Assembly: GCA_037903355.1 (NCBI GenBank)
Contig: JBAJFE010000050.1
Location: 124,001-188,000, forward strand
Reading direction: 5' to 3'
DNA length: 64,000 bases
Origin: Trichuris trichiura
Taxonomy: Eukaryota > Nematoda > Enoplea > Trichinellida > Trichuridae
Position 1 is the stretch's first letter. Each line of letters begins with the position of its first letter. The position numbers and the translations under genes are program-made. Positions 1 through 10,162 of this stretch are shown in pieces. Below the pieces are notes generated by a model. That model ran no database searches and was not told the origin of the DNA. It saw only the letters and a list, made by a program, of their open reading frames with translations.

Positions 1-580
1 TGAATTTCTGTGGTTTTGCGCGGCTGTGAAGTACAGTGCACTTTGTCTCTGCTACTACCAAATGACGCTTAGTAATTTTATCGACAGTTGTACGGGCAAG
101 CTATTTCCAATTTAAGCTTTCAATCTTAAACATTCGTGCTCAAGCAATTAGTTTCATTTATCGCTGAGTGTCGCTCGAATAGCATGCGTATTGCCAGCGT
201 AGCCCAAGAAAACAAAAAAAAATACAGCGTAGCTTCAAAGATTTTCAGTGATGCTCAAAACCGTACCGCATTTTTGAATAGACTATACCATCGTTGCGCG
301 GAAGTCGTTTCGATCAGGCTGCAACGGCAGCAATACTTCGGCGTTAAAAATTAAAATGTAACGCAACTTTCAAACTTCAGTTCGGTACGTATGGCGGTTA
401 GTAGTAAACGGAACGCTTAATCTGTCGTTTCAAGACATTGCTTCTTTAGTTCGTTATACACAAAAACCATTTTTTACACGCTCGCAGAAGGACGGCGCGC
501 GAAAGCACTTTAAAATATTTGTAAGTTTCCTGCTTACGATTCTGCGATAGTGAAAACTGGAGAAAATTCTGTAAATGACA

Positions 581-628
581 TGCAGGTAGTGCCTGCACAC
601 TCTTTACGCACTGAAGCAGTATATAAGG
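581..628 (+). promoter_or_regulatory. Core promoter with dyad and TATA box of the A1 gene
   Basis: A perfect inverted repeat TGCAGG-N5-CCTGCA (581-597) lies 22 bases upstream of TATATAAGG (620-628). The ATG follows at 679, so a start site about 30 bases after the TATA box would leave a leader near 28 bases. The same arrangement precedes the genes at 8012, 24631 and 39157; at 18619 and 49044 the dyad is imperfect. TATA function is inferred from position and conservation. Confidence 0.7.
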
Positions 629-678
629 CTATTCACCAGTATACAGTCCCTACGTTGTGAAACATACTGTCTCCGAGA

Positions 679-1011
679 ATGCAGTATTTTGACTTGATTA
701 TTTTTGCGCTAATTTTCTTCTTGTCCAGCTGGGTGCTCTACGTCATGGAGCAAATGCTACGAGTCGATGAGGAGAGAGACCGTGGGCAAGAGACGCCCGC
801 GCCCGACAGTCCGCGATTAGACGCGGCGGTAAGCGCGGCGGCAGAAGCGCCGCGGACGACGCGGGCGGCCAGGCGGAGGCCGCCCAGAGGGAGGGCGCCC
901 ACAGAGACGGCGCTGAGAGAGAGGACGCCGACAGGAAGGGGGCCGACAGGGCCCCCAGTACGGTCAATAAACCTCCGAAGTAGGAGGATTGTAATAACGT
1001 CAAACGAGTAA
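679..1011 (+). CDS. Small N-terminally anchored, Arg-rich-tail protein, array copy A1 (110 aa)
   Basis: I do not recognise the family and no function can be assigned. Residues 4-23 are strongly hydrophobic (membrane anchor or signal sequence). Residues 24-48 are charged and Pro-containing, 49-58 are Ala-rich, 59-74 hold an Arg-rich patch (RAARRRPPRGRAP), and the tail at 87-106 carries GRGPTGPPVRSINLRSRR. ATG 679 was chosen because it follows the TATA box by about 50 bases and is shared by the copies at 8012, 24631 and 39157. AATAAA follows at 1061. The coding part is much richer in G+C than its flanks. Copies differ by 12- and 15-base in-frame indels, which supports translation. A long antisense reading frame over the same bases looks like a by-product of this composition. 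Confidence 0.75.
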   Translation: MQYFDLIIFALIFFLSSWVLYVMEQMLRVDEERDRGQETPAPDSPRLDAAVSAAAEAPRTTRAARRRPPRGRAPTETALRERTPTGRGPTGPPVRSINLRSRRIVITSNE

Positions 1012-1060
1012 AAAATTTTTTGTTCCTCTTTTGATCAAGAATTTTAAAAGATGGATTTTG

Positions 1061-1066
1061 AATAAA
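1061..1066 (+). terminator. Poly(A) signal AATAAA of the A1 gene
   Basis: AATAAA lies 50 bases after the stop codon and is followed about 20 bases later by a GT-rich run (CTTGTTGTTGTTCT), the usual layout of an animal cleavage and polyadenylation site. The same pair is kept after the other gene copies. Confidence 0.7.
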
Positions 1067-4000
1067 ATATTTTGATATTCCTAGCTTGTTGTTGTTCTCT
1101 TGCGGCATTGTTAGTCTGCTAAGCTATGAGCTATGCGCGGCAACTAGTTGAGCGACTATTAGCGAGCAAGTGCTCAGCGGCTACACAGAATGCTATGCTC
1201 AGGTTGGAAGACAATGTTACGAGCTCACTTTGAAAACTGTTTACGACCGCTGTCCGTCATTCTATCAATACCGGCAAGTGCTTGGTTGAATAATTTGTTT
1301 TTGATGCTCTTTGCAGTCACTTTAGAGCTTCAACGTAGTGATCCGTCCGCAACAAATGCAACAACAGCGTCTGATCAAGCAAGTCGAATTTCGAAGAAAA
1401 ACGTATCCTTTTCGGGAGAACCTTTCGCATATTCAACGCAACAGCGGGATGAAAAATACCTTGGCGGCAGCTTACCTCTTCCTGACCGTTATACCTCAGT
1501 GCCTTGCGTGATTAATACATTTTCCAAGCTGGATGCAACTTGATTTCTTTATACAAACAATACTTCTCCCAGAAAAAGGAGACGTAAAATGACTTTTGAA
1601 GCCCAGCTTTCCTCCGCAGTCGGCTTTGAAGATTGGTTTGTCTACGCTCCCTATTCCTTACTTGGGGTGCGGAAAAAAGTTTCTTGATTATGACTCCTCT
1701 TGCGCGTAAAACATAATCGATCAGATGATAAGTCAACGTAAAAACAGAATTAAGTAAGTCAGCATTTACCTACACAATCGTGCGGTCTTGCCGAAAAGGT
1801 TAGCCAAATTAGTGTACGATTTGTCTTCAGGCTGGAGCAGTAAAAGAGAGCCCTGAACGCTCAAACGCTAAGCGGAAGCTACCGTAGTTTTAATGTGCTA
1901 CTCCATGGTTATGTTTTTCTATTAGTACGTCTATCTGCAGTAAAACGTGAAGCTTAAATTCAAAGACAAAGACGGTAAAGCCCGCGCATTTTTCCGAATA
2001 GAGTTTATCCGTCAGCTTGACCTAGCAATCGCAACGATGACAGAGAGAAAAAAACAATGAAAAGAGGTTATTCATGCTCAAATTAAGCTTTTTTGAGTCC
2101 TAATCAATTGCTGGTTCCACTGGCATACTGTAGGTTTGCTCGCCATCCGTTCTGCTTTTGCCTAAGGCTAAGCCAAAACATAAGGTTGACACTCTCGGTT
2201 CGGCTTACGAGAAGGGAGAGTATAATCGTTTGAATGTTTTCCAATAACAGCAGAGCAGAATGCTTCCATTCTTACAAGAAACGAACCTGCACATACTAAC
2301 CAGCTGGCGGAAAATCTGTCTACGAAATCGAACAATCCAGTCAAATTCAAAATGAAACTCCGGTAAATCTTTACCTATGTTGAAGCCTGTATACAAGGTT
2401 AATGTTCACGTTTCAGCTTGACGCAGGAGCAGAATTAAATTGACGGCAGTGCTACAGTATGAAAATGGCCCCGGGTGGCAAAGGAGTCAAAAAGGAAGTC
2501 TAATAACTAAATATGAAAGTATAAATGCGATTTTACTTTATGTCTGAGCCCCTTCTTGGTTTATCGTCAGCTTACAAAGCGCTAAACGTCCCAAAAATTT
2601 AAAACTCACATGTCTTTATTCCTTAGCAATACTCAGGAACGCCAAAGGCGCTAGCCCACTCCTTTGCCTAAAAGGAGTAAACGCTGACGAGTTTCTATTC
2701 GGGCAAGTAAGTACAAAACCTAATGTCGCAGCGGTACAGCAATAAACATTCGCGCATTTTCACATCCCGCTATTCGGCAAACTTTCCAGACAAGAAGCCA
2801 ATGTCCCGTAGAACCACGTTAATGTCCTTCTTATTCTACGAACTTTTGAAGCACTGCTTAAACATCTTTGCAACCGAGTCGTCTTTGGAGGGCCCACTTT
2901 ACGCGAACACTTTGCCAGGTTGAGGGTGACGGCGCTAACTTACTGCAGCGAGCAACAATTTCATTTTTTTATTCCCTATCCGCACAGGCGGACATAGTAC
3001 AAATGCTCTCCGGTATCTCGTATTAGCAAAGCAACGTGCATACAGCGCTTTGGAAAAGCTTCCTGGAAATGTCGTACAAGCTTAACGGTAGTATTAGTAC
3101 CCAGCAGGCTAATAGAACACTGCACCTTTTTTAACTAGGCGATGGATTTCCATAACATCTATAGCACATGCATGACCTCTAGCCCTTTGCTGGAGTCTGA
3201 AATTAAAGCGAAGCAAATTGGTAGAAATGTTTGTAGGGCACTTGCTTTCGTTGATTTCGGACTCTATCAACGGCGTAGAGAACATATCGTATAGAAGTTA
3301 GCTTAATCAATAGGACGCTATTGCAGATTCGAGCTGCTTTCTCAACTGCAGTTTAGCGATGGGTAAATTCCTTCCCGTAAAGCTGCTTTCTCATTATGCA
3401 ATGCCCAGCGCGTTAGCAACATTTTTCTCAAAAAGTTCATACCAGTTTTCTGCGGGTACAATTTATTTCTACTCCTTTGCCTGTATCGGAATGGACGTAC
3501 GTATCTCGTTTATCGAAAGCAAAAACGCTGAAATACATGAGCAACGCTGCGCGTATCGAGTTTAGCAGACGCAGACACGATTTTGACCATCTCTCGTAGG
3601 AAATTGCGAAAAAATACTGGAAAATGTCACCGTTTACAATGGAAGAATTCACAATCGTTTCGGAAATAACGCCAGTTCGCTCGGAGTGCGAAGAATTTGG
3701 AATAAATGCGCCAACTTTCGACGGCAGAAGTACCACAACCAACGCTACTTGAAAATCCATAATTCGTCTACTCCATTTGAAGACGTCTGTATACCTATCA
3801 AGGGTTGCATGTGTTCTAACCTATGCAATTCTCACTCACGGTCTTTTCCTGCCCATTTTCTTGTTGCTCATAGAAGACGTATCATGTTGTTGCTGCGCCA
3901 CTCGTTTCTGTGAATAATTATGTCTCTAAGCTACTTAGCGAAGTGCGCTCTTCCACAGCTAATGTTTTTCAAAAGCTTATTCTCTCAGCCCGGTTACTAA

Positions 4001-4109
4001 GTTACGCAATTTCGCTGCTCGGCAAACTTATGGCACCTTCCCGCGTCAAACGTCTACTCTCATCAGTAATTGCTGCTTCGACGAATCTAAAATTTCAAAG
4101 TTTCATATA

Positions 4110-4602
4110 CGAGTGGCCCTCCTTATCCGCGGGTTTCTAAACCCGCTCATCATCTGGCGCAAAATAGTGACGTCACCTTTTGCACGGCAGTACACGAGAT
4201 AGAGCCTGGAGCTGTCAGTGGTTGCTAGAAGCGTTTGTGGGGAGACCTAGTCACTGAATAAGAACACTTAGGTGCAATCGATGAGGAGGTCATGCAGATA
4301 GCGAACATTTCCAAAAATTTGGGAGGCTATGGTTCCTCCTACGCCATAGAAGATGACATCAGGGAGCACATAGAAGATTGTGTAAGATGATTCGCTGAGG
4401 AGGAACTTGAGAACCTGCAGGCTGCGACGACGACGATATGAAAAATACAGACGCTCAGATGAACTCGCATTAGAGGATGCAAAAGCATGCCAGTATTTTC
4501 AAGCAAGCGTAGCTGCCAAGGGATACGATTGCTGACTACGATCCATCCATAAAACGTGGCATCATGCTTACTCGAAGAATCACGCTTTCGTTGCTACAAG
4601 CT
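4110..4602 (+). mobile_element. Tigger/pogo remnant in A1 (5' terminus plus transposase C-terminal fragment)
   Basis: Starts with CGAGTGGCCCTCCTTATCCG next to a TA dinucleotide; this matches the terminal repeat style of Tigger elements, which insert at TA. Internal sequence is lost, and bases from about 4290 encode a decayed transposase C-terminus (IEDDIREHIEDC). This copy has an in-frame TGA and a deletion that the A2 and A3 copies lack. It stops abruptly at the gene-tail motif near 4603, with no second terminal repeat. Confidence 0.6.
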
Positions 4603-6324
4603 ATGCGCGGCAACTAGTTGAGTGACCATTAGCGGTCAACTGCTCAGCGGATACAGGCACTGTTATGCTCAGGTTGGAAGACAATTTTACGAGCTCAGTT
4701 TAAAACTGCGTACGTGTTACCAGGCGGTTCAAAAGGTGAAAACGATGTTCATGTTCAGTCCACTGGCTGTACGGACCGCGGCAGTTGCTCGCTAGAATAA
4801 TTCTACTTTGGTTCTCTTTTGGTCACTTTAGCTACAAGGTGGCGATTCGCCAGAATCTTTAAGCACAGCGTCCCATTGATCGTGTTTTATTTCGAAGAAA
4901 AACGAACGTCTTTTAAAGGAACTTTTTAGACATTCAATGAAACAGCGCGATGAAAAATCCTGACCTACATCCAATTCCCTTGCGAAGCATACGTTATGAA
5001 TTTCCCTCAGCCGGACCGTTAGATCTAAGTGTCTTACTTGACTGATGTATTTTCCAAGCAGGATACATACAACTTAATTGGCTCACAATAACATTGTTTC
5101 TCACGGAAAAGAAAGGCATACATTAGCTTTTGAAACAAAGCGTGCACATAGAGCGGTCTTTGAGGTAAGGTTTGTAGCGCTCTCTATTTGTTCTTTGGAA
5201 GATCTGTAACTTATTCCCTTTCGACTTTGGGGAACCATGCTGATTCACGCAAAACGAAAATGGTGAACCCGGCGCACGTCTGCCTTTTCTTGGAGCTTCG
5301 AGTTTCTTGTAAAAAAAATTGGTTTACTTACTTTCTGGAACCGAACGCCAAAAGTACCGATCCCGCGCGCAGTTTTTGAGGGCAGCGGCTGCTGCTGAGA
5401 CTTGTGCACAAATCTGCGGCGTTCAGTGGCCTTCACCGCGCAGCAGACACACTACAAAATGCCAAAGTCTAGCAGAACGATGCAGGTAAACTACGAGCAT
5501 ATCTAGCTTTTCCTGAACCGTAACGTTCTCTATAAAACAACAGTTTTATCTACTCTTTTATTTTGGCGGCAAAAATCGCGCTCACGTGCACAGTTCCTTA
5601 GGGAAGGAGCGCCTCATATCGGTTGCGCATCAATTCGCGTTTTTCAGTGAAGCGCCGTCCGTAAAGATTTGAAAATTCAGGGTAAACAAACGAAATCACC
5701 CTGGAGCTCTCTCTTTTCTGAAACCTTAATGTGCTCTATTTAACAACTATTTGATCTACTTTTTCAAATTGAAAGTCCAAAAAACTGATCGCGTGCAAAA
5801 AAAAATTTTTAAAACTGTTCCGTATATATTTTCTCTGAGGAGTTCACCAACGCGTTCTGTGTTGTTCGGTTCTACCGACAAACTGTCTTTTCTTTTTGTT
5901 CTTATTTCTAACCATTTTTAAGTGTTTGCTTTAACTGAATTCACTTTGCACCTTCCCTTAACTTTATAGTTTAGCCCGGCATCCTTTCTAACATTTCCTC
6001 CGTGTTGCAGCTTCACTGTAACTTGAAGTTGTGCTCAGGTTAGATCGTGAAGTATTAGTAATATCGAACTTACATTCTTGAAATTAAAAGAGAACAATAG
6101 AACAGCGCTCATTAAACGAATAAGCTGCTGCACGCTGTAATTTGCTGCGTAGTCAGTTTTCAGCGTAAAAATTCCATTACGAAAATGCGCAGCCCTAGGA
6201 ACCTGCGCATATTTCTTACGGTGTTATAGTCGGTTGCTTTCGTAGTCACTAGCTGTTGCTGGATGTTCGGCTGGGTTTGCTTGTCCACCATCTGTTTGTA
6301 TGTGTATAACTCAAGTATGGGTTG

Positions 6325-6382
6325 TATAAAATGAACAGACTTGGGTGGACAGCGTGCGCAGACGATATTGTCTCGGGTAAGT
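6325..6382 (+). promoter_or_regulatory. Conserved TATAAAATG with downstream splice-donor-like site in the tail module
   Basis: TATAAAA (6325-6331) overlaps an ATG (6331) that opens a 16-codon stretch MNRLGWTACADDIVSG ending at GGTAAGTTC, a strong donor match. The same block occurs with ATG at 13557, 16894, 22939, 30294, 37472, 44993 and 47373, always followed by the donor-like GTAAGT. Whether TATAAAA is a promoter, or ATG a start codon, is unresolved because the two overlap. In C2 the block is joined in frame to the small-protein gene. A minus-strand reading frame of about 61 codons (MPENYYYFLLP...) overlaps it and is kept in most copies. Confidence 0.35.
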
Positions 6383-7913
6383 TCACGTCTTTGTGTTCGT
6401 AGGGCAGCAGAAAGTAATAGTAGTTTTCGGGCATATTCGCTTGCGATCGCTACCTACCTTGTCTCATGCGTTAATGCTTAACGCTTGATGTTATCAACTG
6501 TTTTTCCAGTAGTTTCCTTCCGATGAGATGAAGGTACCGGGTGCTTCTTGTCGTGCACGAATTCACAAACAGAGCTTTCGTGCGCGAGCCGCTTAGAGTC
6601 ACTGTGACGCCCGCGCAGTGTCAGTAAGGCTCCGTTTCTTAATTCGTGTGCATTTAAAAGCATCTGTTACTCTTACGTCGCGCCCAAGAAACAGCAGCAA
6701 AGCACTAAGTGACAGCATGAATCGTGGCAGCTGGAACCAAAGAAGCTATATCTTGAAACATGTGTTTAGTAATTATATCTTATTCCTTGAAAATCAGGAA
6801 TTCTTGCACTCGATTTCAAGTCTTCCGTAGACCTTTTAAGCGATGATAGCGTCCGTTGGGGCAGCGCAGTTTCTATTCGAAAAACTTGGTTACGCATTTT
6901 GTTGTTATCCTTAAGCTGCGTGCCATTTTGTCGCTGCGCCGCTCGTTTCTGTTAATAATTATATTTCTAAGCTGCCTACCGAAGTGCGCTCTTTTACATT
7001 TAACGTTTTTCAAAAAGTTGTTCTCCTAATGAAGTTACAAGAAGCTGCTCTCGCTAATTTCGTTGCTCCGAAAATTTATGGCTCCTTCCAGAGTGACACT
7101 CCCGTTCTCGTTGTTGAATTCCTGTTACGACCAGTACAAAATTTGCGTAGACTGCTTCACTATAGACAGAAGAGAACGCAACATAATGCTCGACGCAGCA
7201 GTACAGTCTTCAGGGACAAATAGTACAGTGTGAAGACATGTAGAAATCATAACATATTTGGACACTTATTAGTAGGGATCATTTCCCCTAACAATTTACC
7301 TAATGGATCTGCTGTTAAACTATTGTATTATTTTCTGTGAATGTCTGTGGTTTTGCGCGGCTGTGAAGTACAGTGCATTTTGGCTCTGCTACTACCAAAT
7401 GACGCTTAGTAATTTTATCGACAGTTGTACGGGCAAGCTATTTCCAATTTAAGCTTTCAATCTTAAACATTCGTACTCAAGCAATTAGTTTCATTTATCG
7501 CTGAGTGTCGCTCGAATAGCATGCGTATTGCCAGCGTAGCCCAAGAAAAAAAAAATACAGCGTAGCTTCAAACATTTTCAGTGATGCTCAAAACCGTACC
7601 GCATTTTTGAATAGACTATAGCATCGTTGCGCGGAAGTCGTTTCGATCAGGCTGCAACGGCAGCAATACTTCTGCGTTAAAAATTAAAATGTAACGCAAC
7701 TTTCAAAATTCAGTTCGATACGTATGGCGGTTAGTAGTAAACGGAACGCTTAATCTGTCGTTTCAAGACATTGCTTCTTTAGTTCGTTATATACAAAAAC
7801 CATTTTTTACACGCTCGCAGAAGGACGGCGCGCGAAAGCACTTTAAAATATTTGTAAGTTTCCTGCGTACGATTCTGCGATAGTGAAAACTGGAGAAAAT
7901 TCTGTAAATGACA

Positions 7914-7961
7914 TGCAGGTAGTGCCTGCACGCTCTTTACGCACTGAAGCAGTATATAAGG
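7914..7961 (+). promoter_or_regulatory. Core promoter of the B1 gene
   Basis: TGCAGG-N5-CCTGCA dyad at 7914-7930 and TATATAAGG at 7953-7961, 51 bases before the ATG at 8012. Spacing is the same as in A1. Confidence 0.7.
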
Positions 7962-8011
7962 CTATTCACCAGTATACAGTCCCTACGTTGTGAAACATAC
8001 TGTCTCCGAGA

Positions 8012-8359
8012 ATGCAGTATTTTGACTTGATTATTTTTGCGCTAATTTTCTTCTTGTCCAGCTCGGTGCTCTACGTCATGGAGCAAATGCTACGTATCGA
8101 TGAGGAGACAGACCGCGGGCAAGAGACGCCCGCACCCGACAGTCCGCGATTAGACGCGGCGGTAAGCGCGGCGGCAGAAGCGCCGCGGACGACGCGGGCG
8201 GCCAGGCGGAGGCCGCCCAGAGGGAGGGCGCCCACAGAGACGGCGCTGAGAGAGAGGACGCCGAGAGGGAGCGCGCCGACAGGAAGGGGGCCGACAGGGC
8301 CCCCAGTACGGTCAATAAACCTCCGCACACGGAGGATTGTAATAACGTCAAACGAGTAA
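8012..8359 (+). CDS. Small N-terminally anchored, Arg-rich-tail protein, array copy B1 (115 aa)
   Basis: Intact paralogue of the gene at 679, with the same hydrophobic residues 4-23, Ala-rich centre, Arg-rich patch and GPTGPP-VRSINLR tail. It is five residues longer because of an in-frame 15-base difference in the linker before GRGPTGPP (RGSAPTGRG where A1 has TGRG). Most other differences are single substitutions, for example W18S, V29I and S101T. Start chosen as for A1. AATAAA follows at 8409. Function unknown; the basic tail could bind nucleic acid or acidic partners, but that is inference. Confidence 0.75.
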   Translation: MQYFDLIIFALIFFLSSSVLYVMEQMLRIDEETDRGQETPAPDSPRLDAAVSAAAEAPRTTRAARRRPPRGRAPTETALRERTPRGSAPTGRGPTGPPVRSINLRTRRIVITSNE

Positions 8360-8408
8360 AAAATTTTTTGTTCCTCTTTTGATCAAGAATTTTAAAAGAT
8401 GGATTTTG

Positions 8409-8414
8409 AATAAA
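8409..8414 (+). terminator. Poly(A) signal AATAAA of the B1 gene
   Basis: AATAAA 50 bases after the stop, followed by a GT-rich stretch (GCTTGTTCTTGTTCT). Confidence 0.65.
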
Positions 8415-8997
8415 ATATTTTGATATTACGAGCTTGTTCTTGTTCTCTTGCGGCATTGTTAGTCTGCTAAGCTATGAGCTATGCGCGGCAACTAGTTGAG
8501 CGACCATTAGCGAGCAACTGCTCAGCGGCTACACAGAATGCTATGCTCAGGTTGGAAGACAACTTTCCGAGCTGAGTCTGAAAGATTCGTACGACGGCTG
8601 TCGCACATTGTATGAATACCGGCCAATGCGTGGCTGAATAATTTGTTTTTGATTCTCTTTGTAGTCACGTTAGAGCTTTAGCGTAGTGATCCGCCGGCCC
8701 AACAAATGCAAGCACAGCTTCTGATTGATCAAGTTGAATTTCAAAGAAAAGCGTATAGCTTTCGGCCGAACTTCTCGCACATTCAGCGCAACAGTCAGAT
8801 GAAAACATGCTAACTGATATCCAATTTGCTTATTAAATATGCGTTGGGAGTTTCCCACAGCCGGTCGGTTGGATCTCGGTTCCTTACATGTTGAATGCAT
8901 TTTCCAAGCGGGATATAGCTTAGTTCCTTCACAGCACAGGTTCTCAAATTGAGCAATATCGCCGCGCGGGGAGCGATGGGAAGCCCATGCAGGGGCG

Positions 8998-9360
8998 TTG
9001 GGAATCCCATATAAGGAACTCCGGCAAAATCATCCTGAACGCAGGAGGTCTATCAGAAAGACGGCCGTAAGGATGCTGACTGTTCGGGCAGGTGACGGCA
9101 CAGCTTCACATCTTATCATTGCTGCTCACGTGGAAAAGATACTGGTAAGGCAAAGCGTTGTTGGTTTCGGAATGGTTGAATTAGCTAGCAATTTATCAAA
9201 GTCATGTTCTGAAGATTTCATTCCTTGTGGGCAAAATCTTATTGGTTGTGAACTAGGAGACTTTTGTTTTGAATTTCCAATACGCAGTAAGGTTTTTCTT
9301 GTCAGCGCGCTTTCAGTTTTCCTGAGCGAAAGTATGTCTAATGATTGGAAAGTGTTCTGA
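8998..9360 (+). other. Conserved 110-120-codon ORF of type B units (unknown)
   Basis: An open frame with shared core (HPERRR...KTAVRMLTVRAGD, CGQNLIGCEL) is kept in B1, B2 (19560-19910), B3 (40083-40472) and C3 (50193-50537). No ATG opens it; the listed first codon is TTG. It sits between the small-protein gene and the mariner remnant, so it may be a decayed mobile-element segment or an exon. I recognise no domain. An 88-codon antisense frame also stays open in two copies, which weakens the case for coding. No promoter is visible. Confidence 0.25.
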
Positions 9361-9652
9361 TGCTGTGGAATCTTCAAAACAGGTACATTCACTTTCAGGT
9401 TTGTTATTCACTATGGTCACGAGCAAGTGTGGTTAGTTCAGTCGCTCGCTGAACTCTTTTTCTTGACTAAATACGAAGGATGTTTGGAAAGCTCAGAAAG
9501 ACGGTGCAACGTTTAACAGGACTCCAACCGACATTCCAAAACAAGTTCAGTCATATCTCCGTTATCTTCCTGCTTCTGCGGAAAGGTGGCCTTATCAGAC
9601 GCTGCGCCAGTGCAGTATAAGCTGCTCCTAAAGTAATCGTTTCTCTCGTGAT

Positions 9653-9919
9653 GTGGAAAATCTTCGTTTTGAAGCCAGAGCTAACATTAAATTTCTATCC
9701 AAGCTTGGTTGGCAGCCAAGAAGGATTATTCAATCTTTGCAGCAGGTTTACGGAAGTAATGCACCATCCAAATCAGTTATGTATGATTGGATGAGGTGTT
9801 TCAAGGAGGATTGTGAGGCCATCGAAGCCGAGCGGAGTGGAAATTTTTTCTGCAATATTTTTCCACGTATGCTCGTATTGAGAAAATTTTCCCGGAGGGG
9901 GCGGACCGATGGAGTGTAA
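9653..9919 (+). pseudogene. Mariner-type transposase N-terminal helix-turn-helix remnant, B1
   Basis: The 88-codon frame reads ENLRFEARANIKFLSKLG, then IIQSLQQVYG, SVMYDWMRCFKED and ERSG. This is the paired-type helix-turn-helix at the N-terminus of mariner-like transposases, ending at the usual ERSG before the linker. No catalytic DDD domain follows; the frame runs into unrelated sequence. The first codon is GTG where an ATG is expected. Copies at 20218-20484 and 40765-41031 have the same truncation, so the loss predates duplication of the units. Confidence 0.7.
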
Positions 9920-9972
9920 AATTTTTAGAACTTTCGCTCTAAACTGGTTGAATGGACGTTTAGGATGCAATT

Positions 9973-10045
9973 GCCCATGTAGCTCAGTCGGTAGAGCGTT
10001 AGGCTTTTAACCTAAATGTCCAGAGTTCGACCCTGTGCGTGGGCG
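9973..10045 (+). tRNA. tRNA-Lys (UUU)
   Basis: Full cloverleaf: acceptor GCCCATG/CGTGGGC, D arm GCTC/GAGC, anticodon stem TTAGG/CCTAA with loop CTTTTAA (anticodon UUU), T arm CAGAG/CTGTG with one mismatch and loop TTCGACC, discriminator G. The A box (TAGCTCAGTCGG) and B box (GTTCGACCC) look intact, and a T run (ATATTTTG) follows about 17 bases downstream. No intron. It always sits about 55 bases after the mariner remnant in type B units, so it was amplified with them. A tRNA-derived SINE head is possible but no SINE body is evident. Confidence 0.82.
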
Positions 10046-10162
10046 TCACGAAAGGCCACATATTTTGAGTGATGCGGTATGCTTTTGCTGCATATGAGAC
10101 GTGCAAATCGTGTTATATTACATCTTAATACAGGAAATGCGAACAATGAATTTATTTATATA

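Larger units (their letters stand above)
1..7337 (+). repeat. Array unit A1 (type A, 7.3 kb)
   Basis: Unit of the tandem array, set by the recurring landmark TGAATTTCTGTGGTTTTGCG at its start; the same landmark opens the next unit at 7338. Order of parts: upstream flank, small-protein gene (679-1011), a tail beginning near 1127 (CTATGCGCGGCAACTAGTTG), about 3 kb in which I see no gene, a Tigger remnant (4110-4602), a second copy of the tail motif near 4603 without a gene, then the conserved tail module (TATAAAATG at 6325, ORF ending 7223). The segment 3910-4140 resembles 6960-7220, so type A units look like an old fusion of two shorter units. Near-identical to A2 over its first 4 kb and to A3 over its second half. 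Confidence 0.85.

Noticed and set aside
136..354. 72-codon frame in the gene upstream flank (also 18043-18261 and 48522-48719).
   Set aside because: No ATG at its start, and the frame is broken in most copies by A-run length changes. It lies in the promoter-proximal flank.
743..1108. 121-codon minus-strand frame over the A1 gene, with similar frames at 8076, 24695 and 39111.
   Set aside because: It is antisense to the G+C-rich coding region, starts inside the 3' untranslated region beyond the poly(A) signal and has no promoter. The plus strand has TATA box, start, in-frame indels and AATAAA.
2168..2396. Overlapping minus-strand frames in A1 with counterparts in A2, A3 and C4.
   Set aside because: Two overlapping frames both stay open, and similarity to the C4 region is as visible in the DNA as in the protein. 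No start context or domain.
3437..3760. 107-112-codon minus-strand frames in type A units.
   Set aside because: Repeated only by recent duplication, with no domain, promoter or codon-level constraint visible.
6249..6434. Minus-strand frame of about 61 codons (MPENYYYFLLP...) in the tail modules.
   Set aside because: Kept in most copies, but these share high DNA identity, so openness is weak evidence. One copy (A3) lost the ATG and B1 is frameshifted. It overlaps the plus-strand TATAAAATG block.
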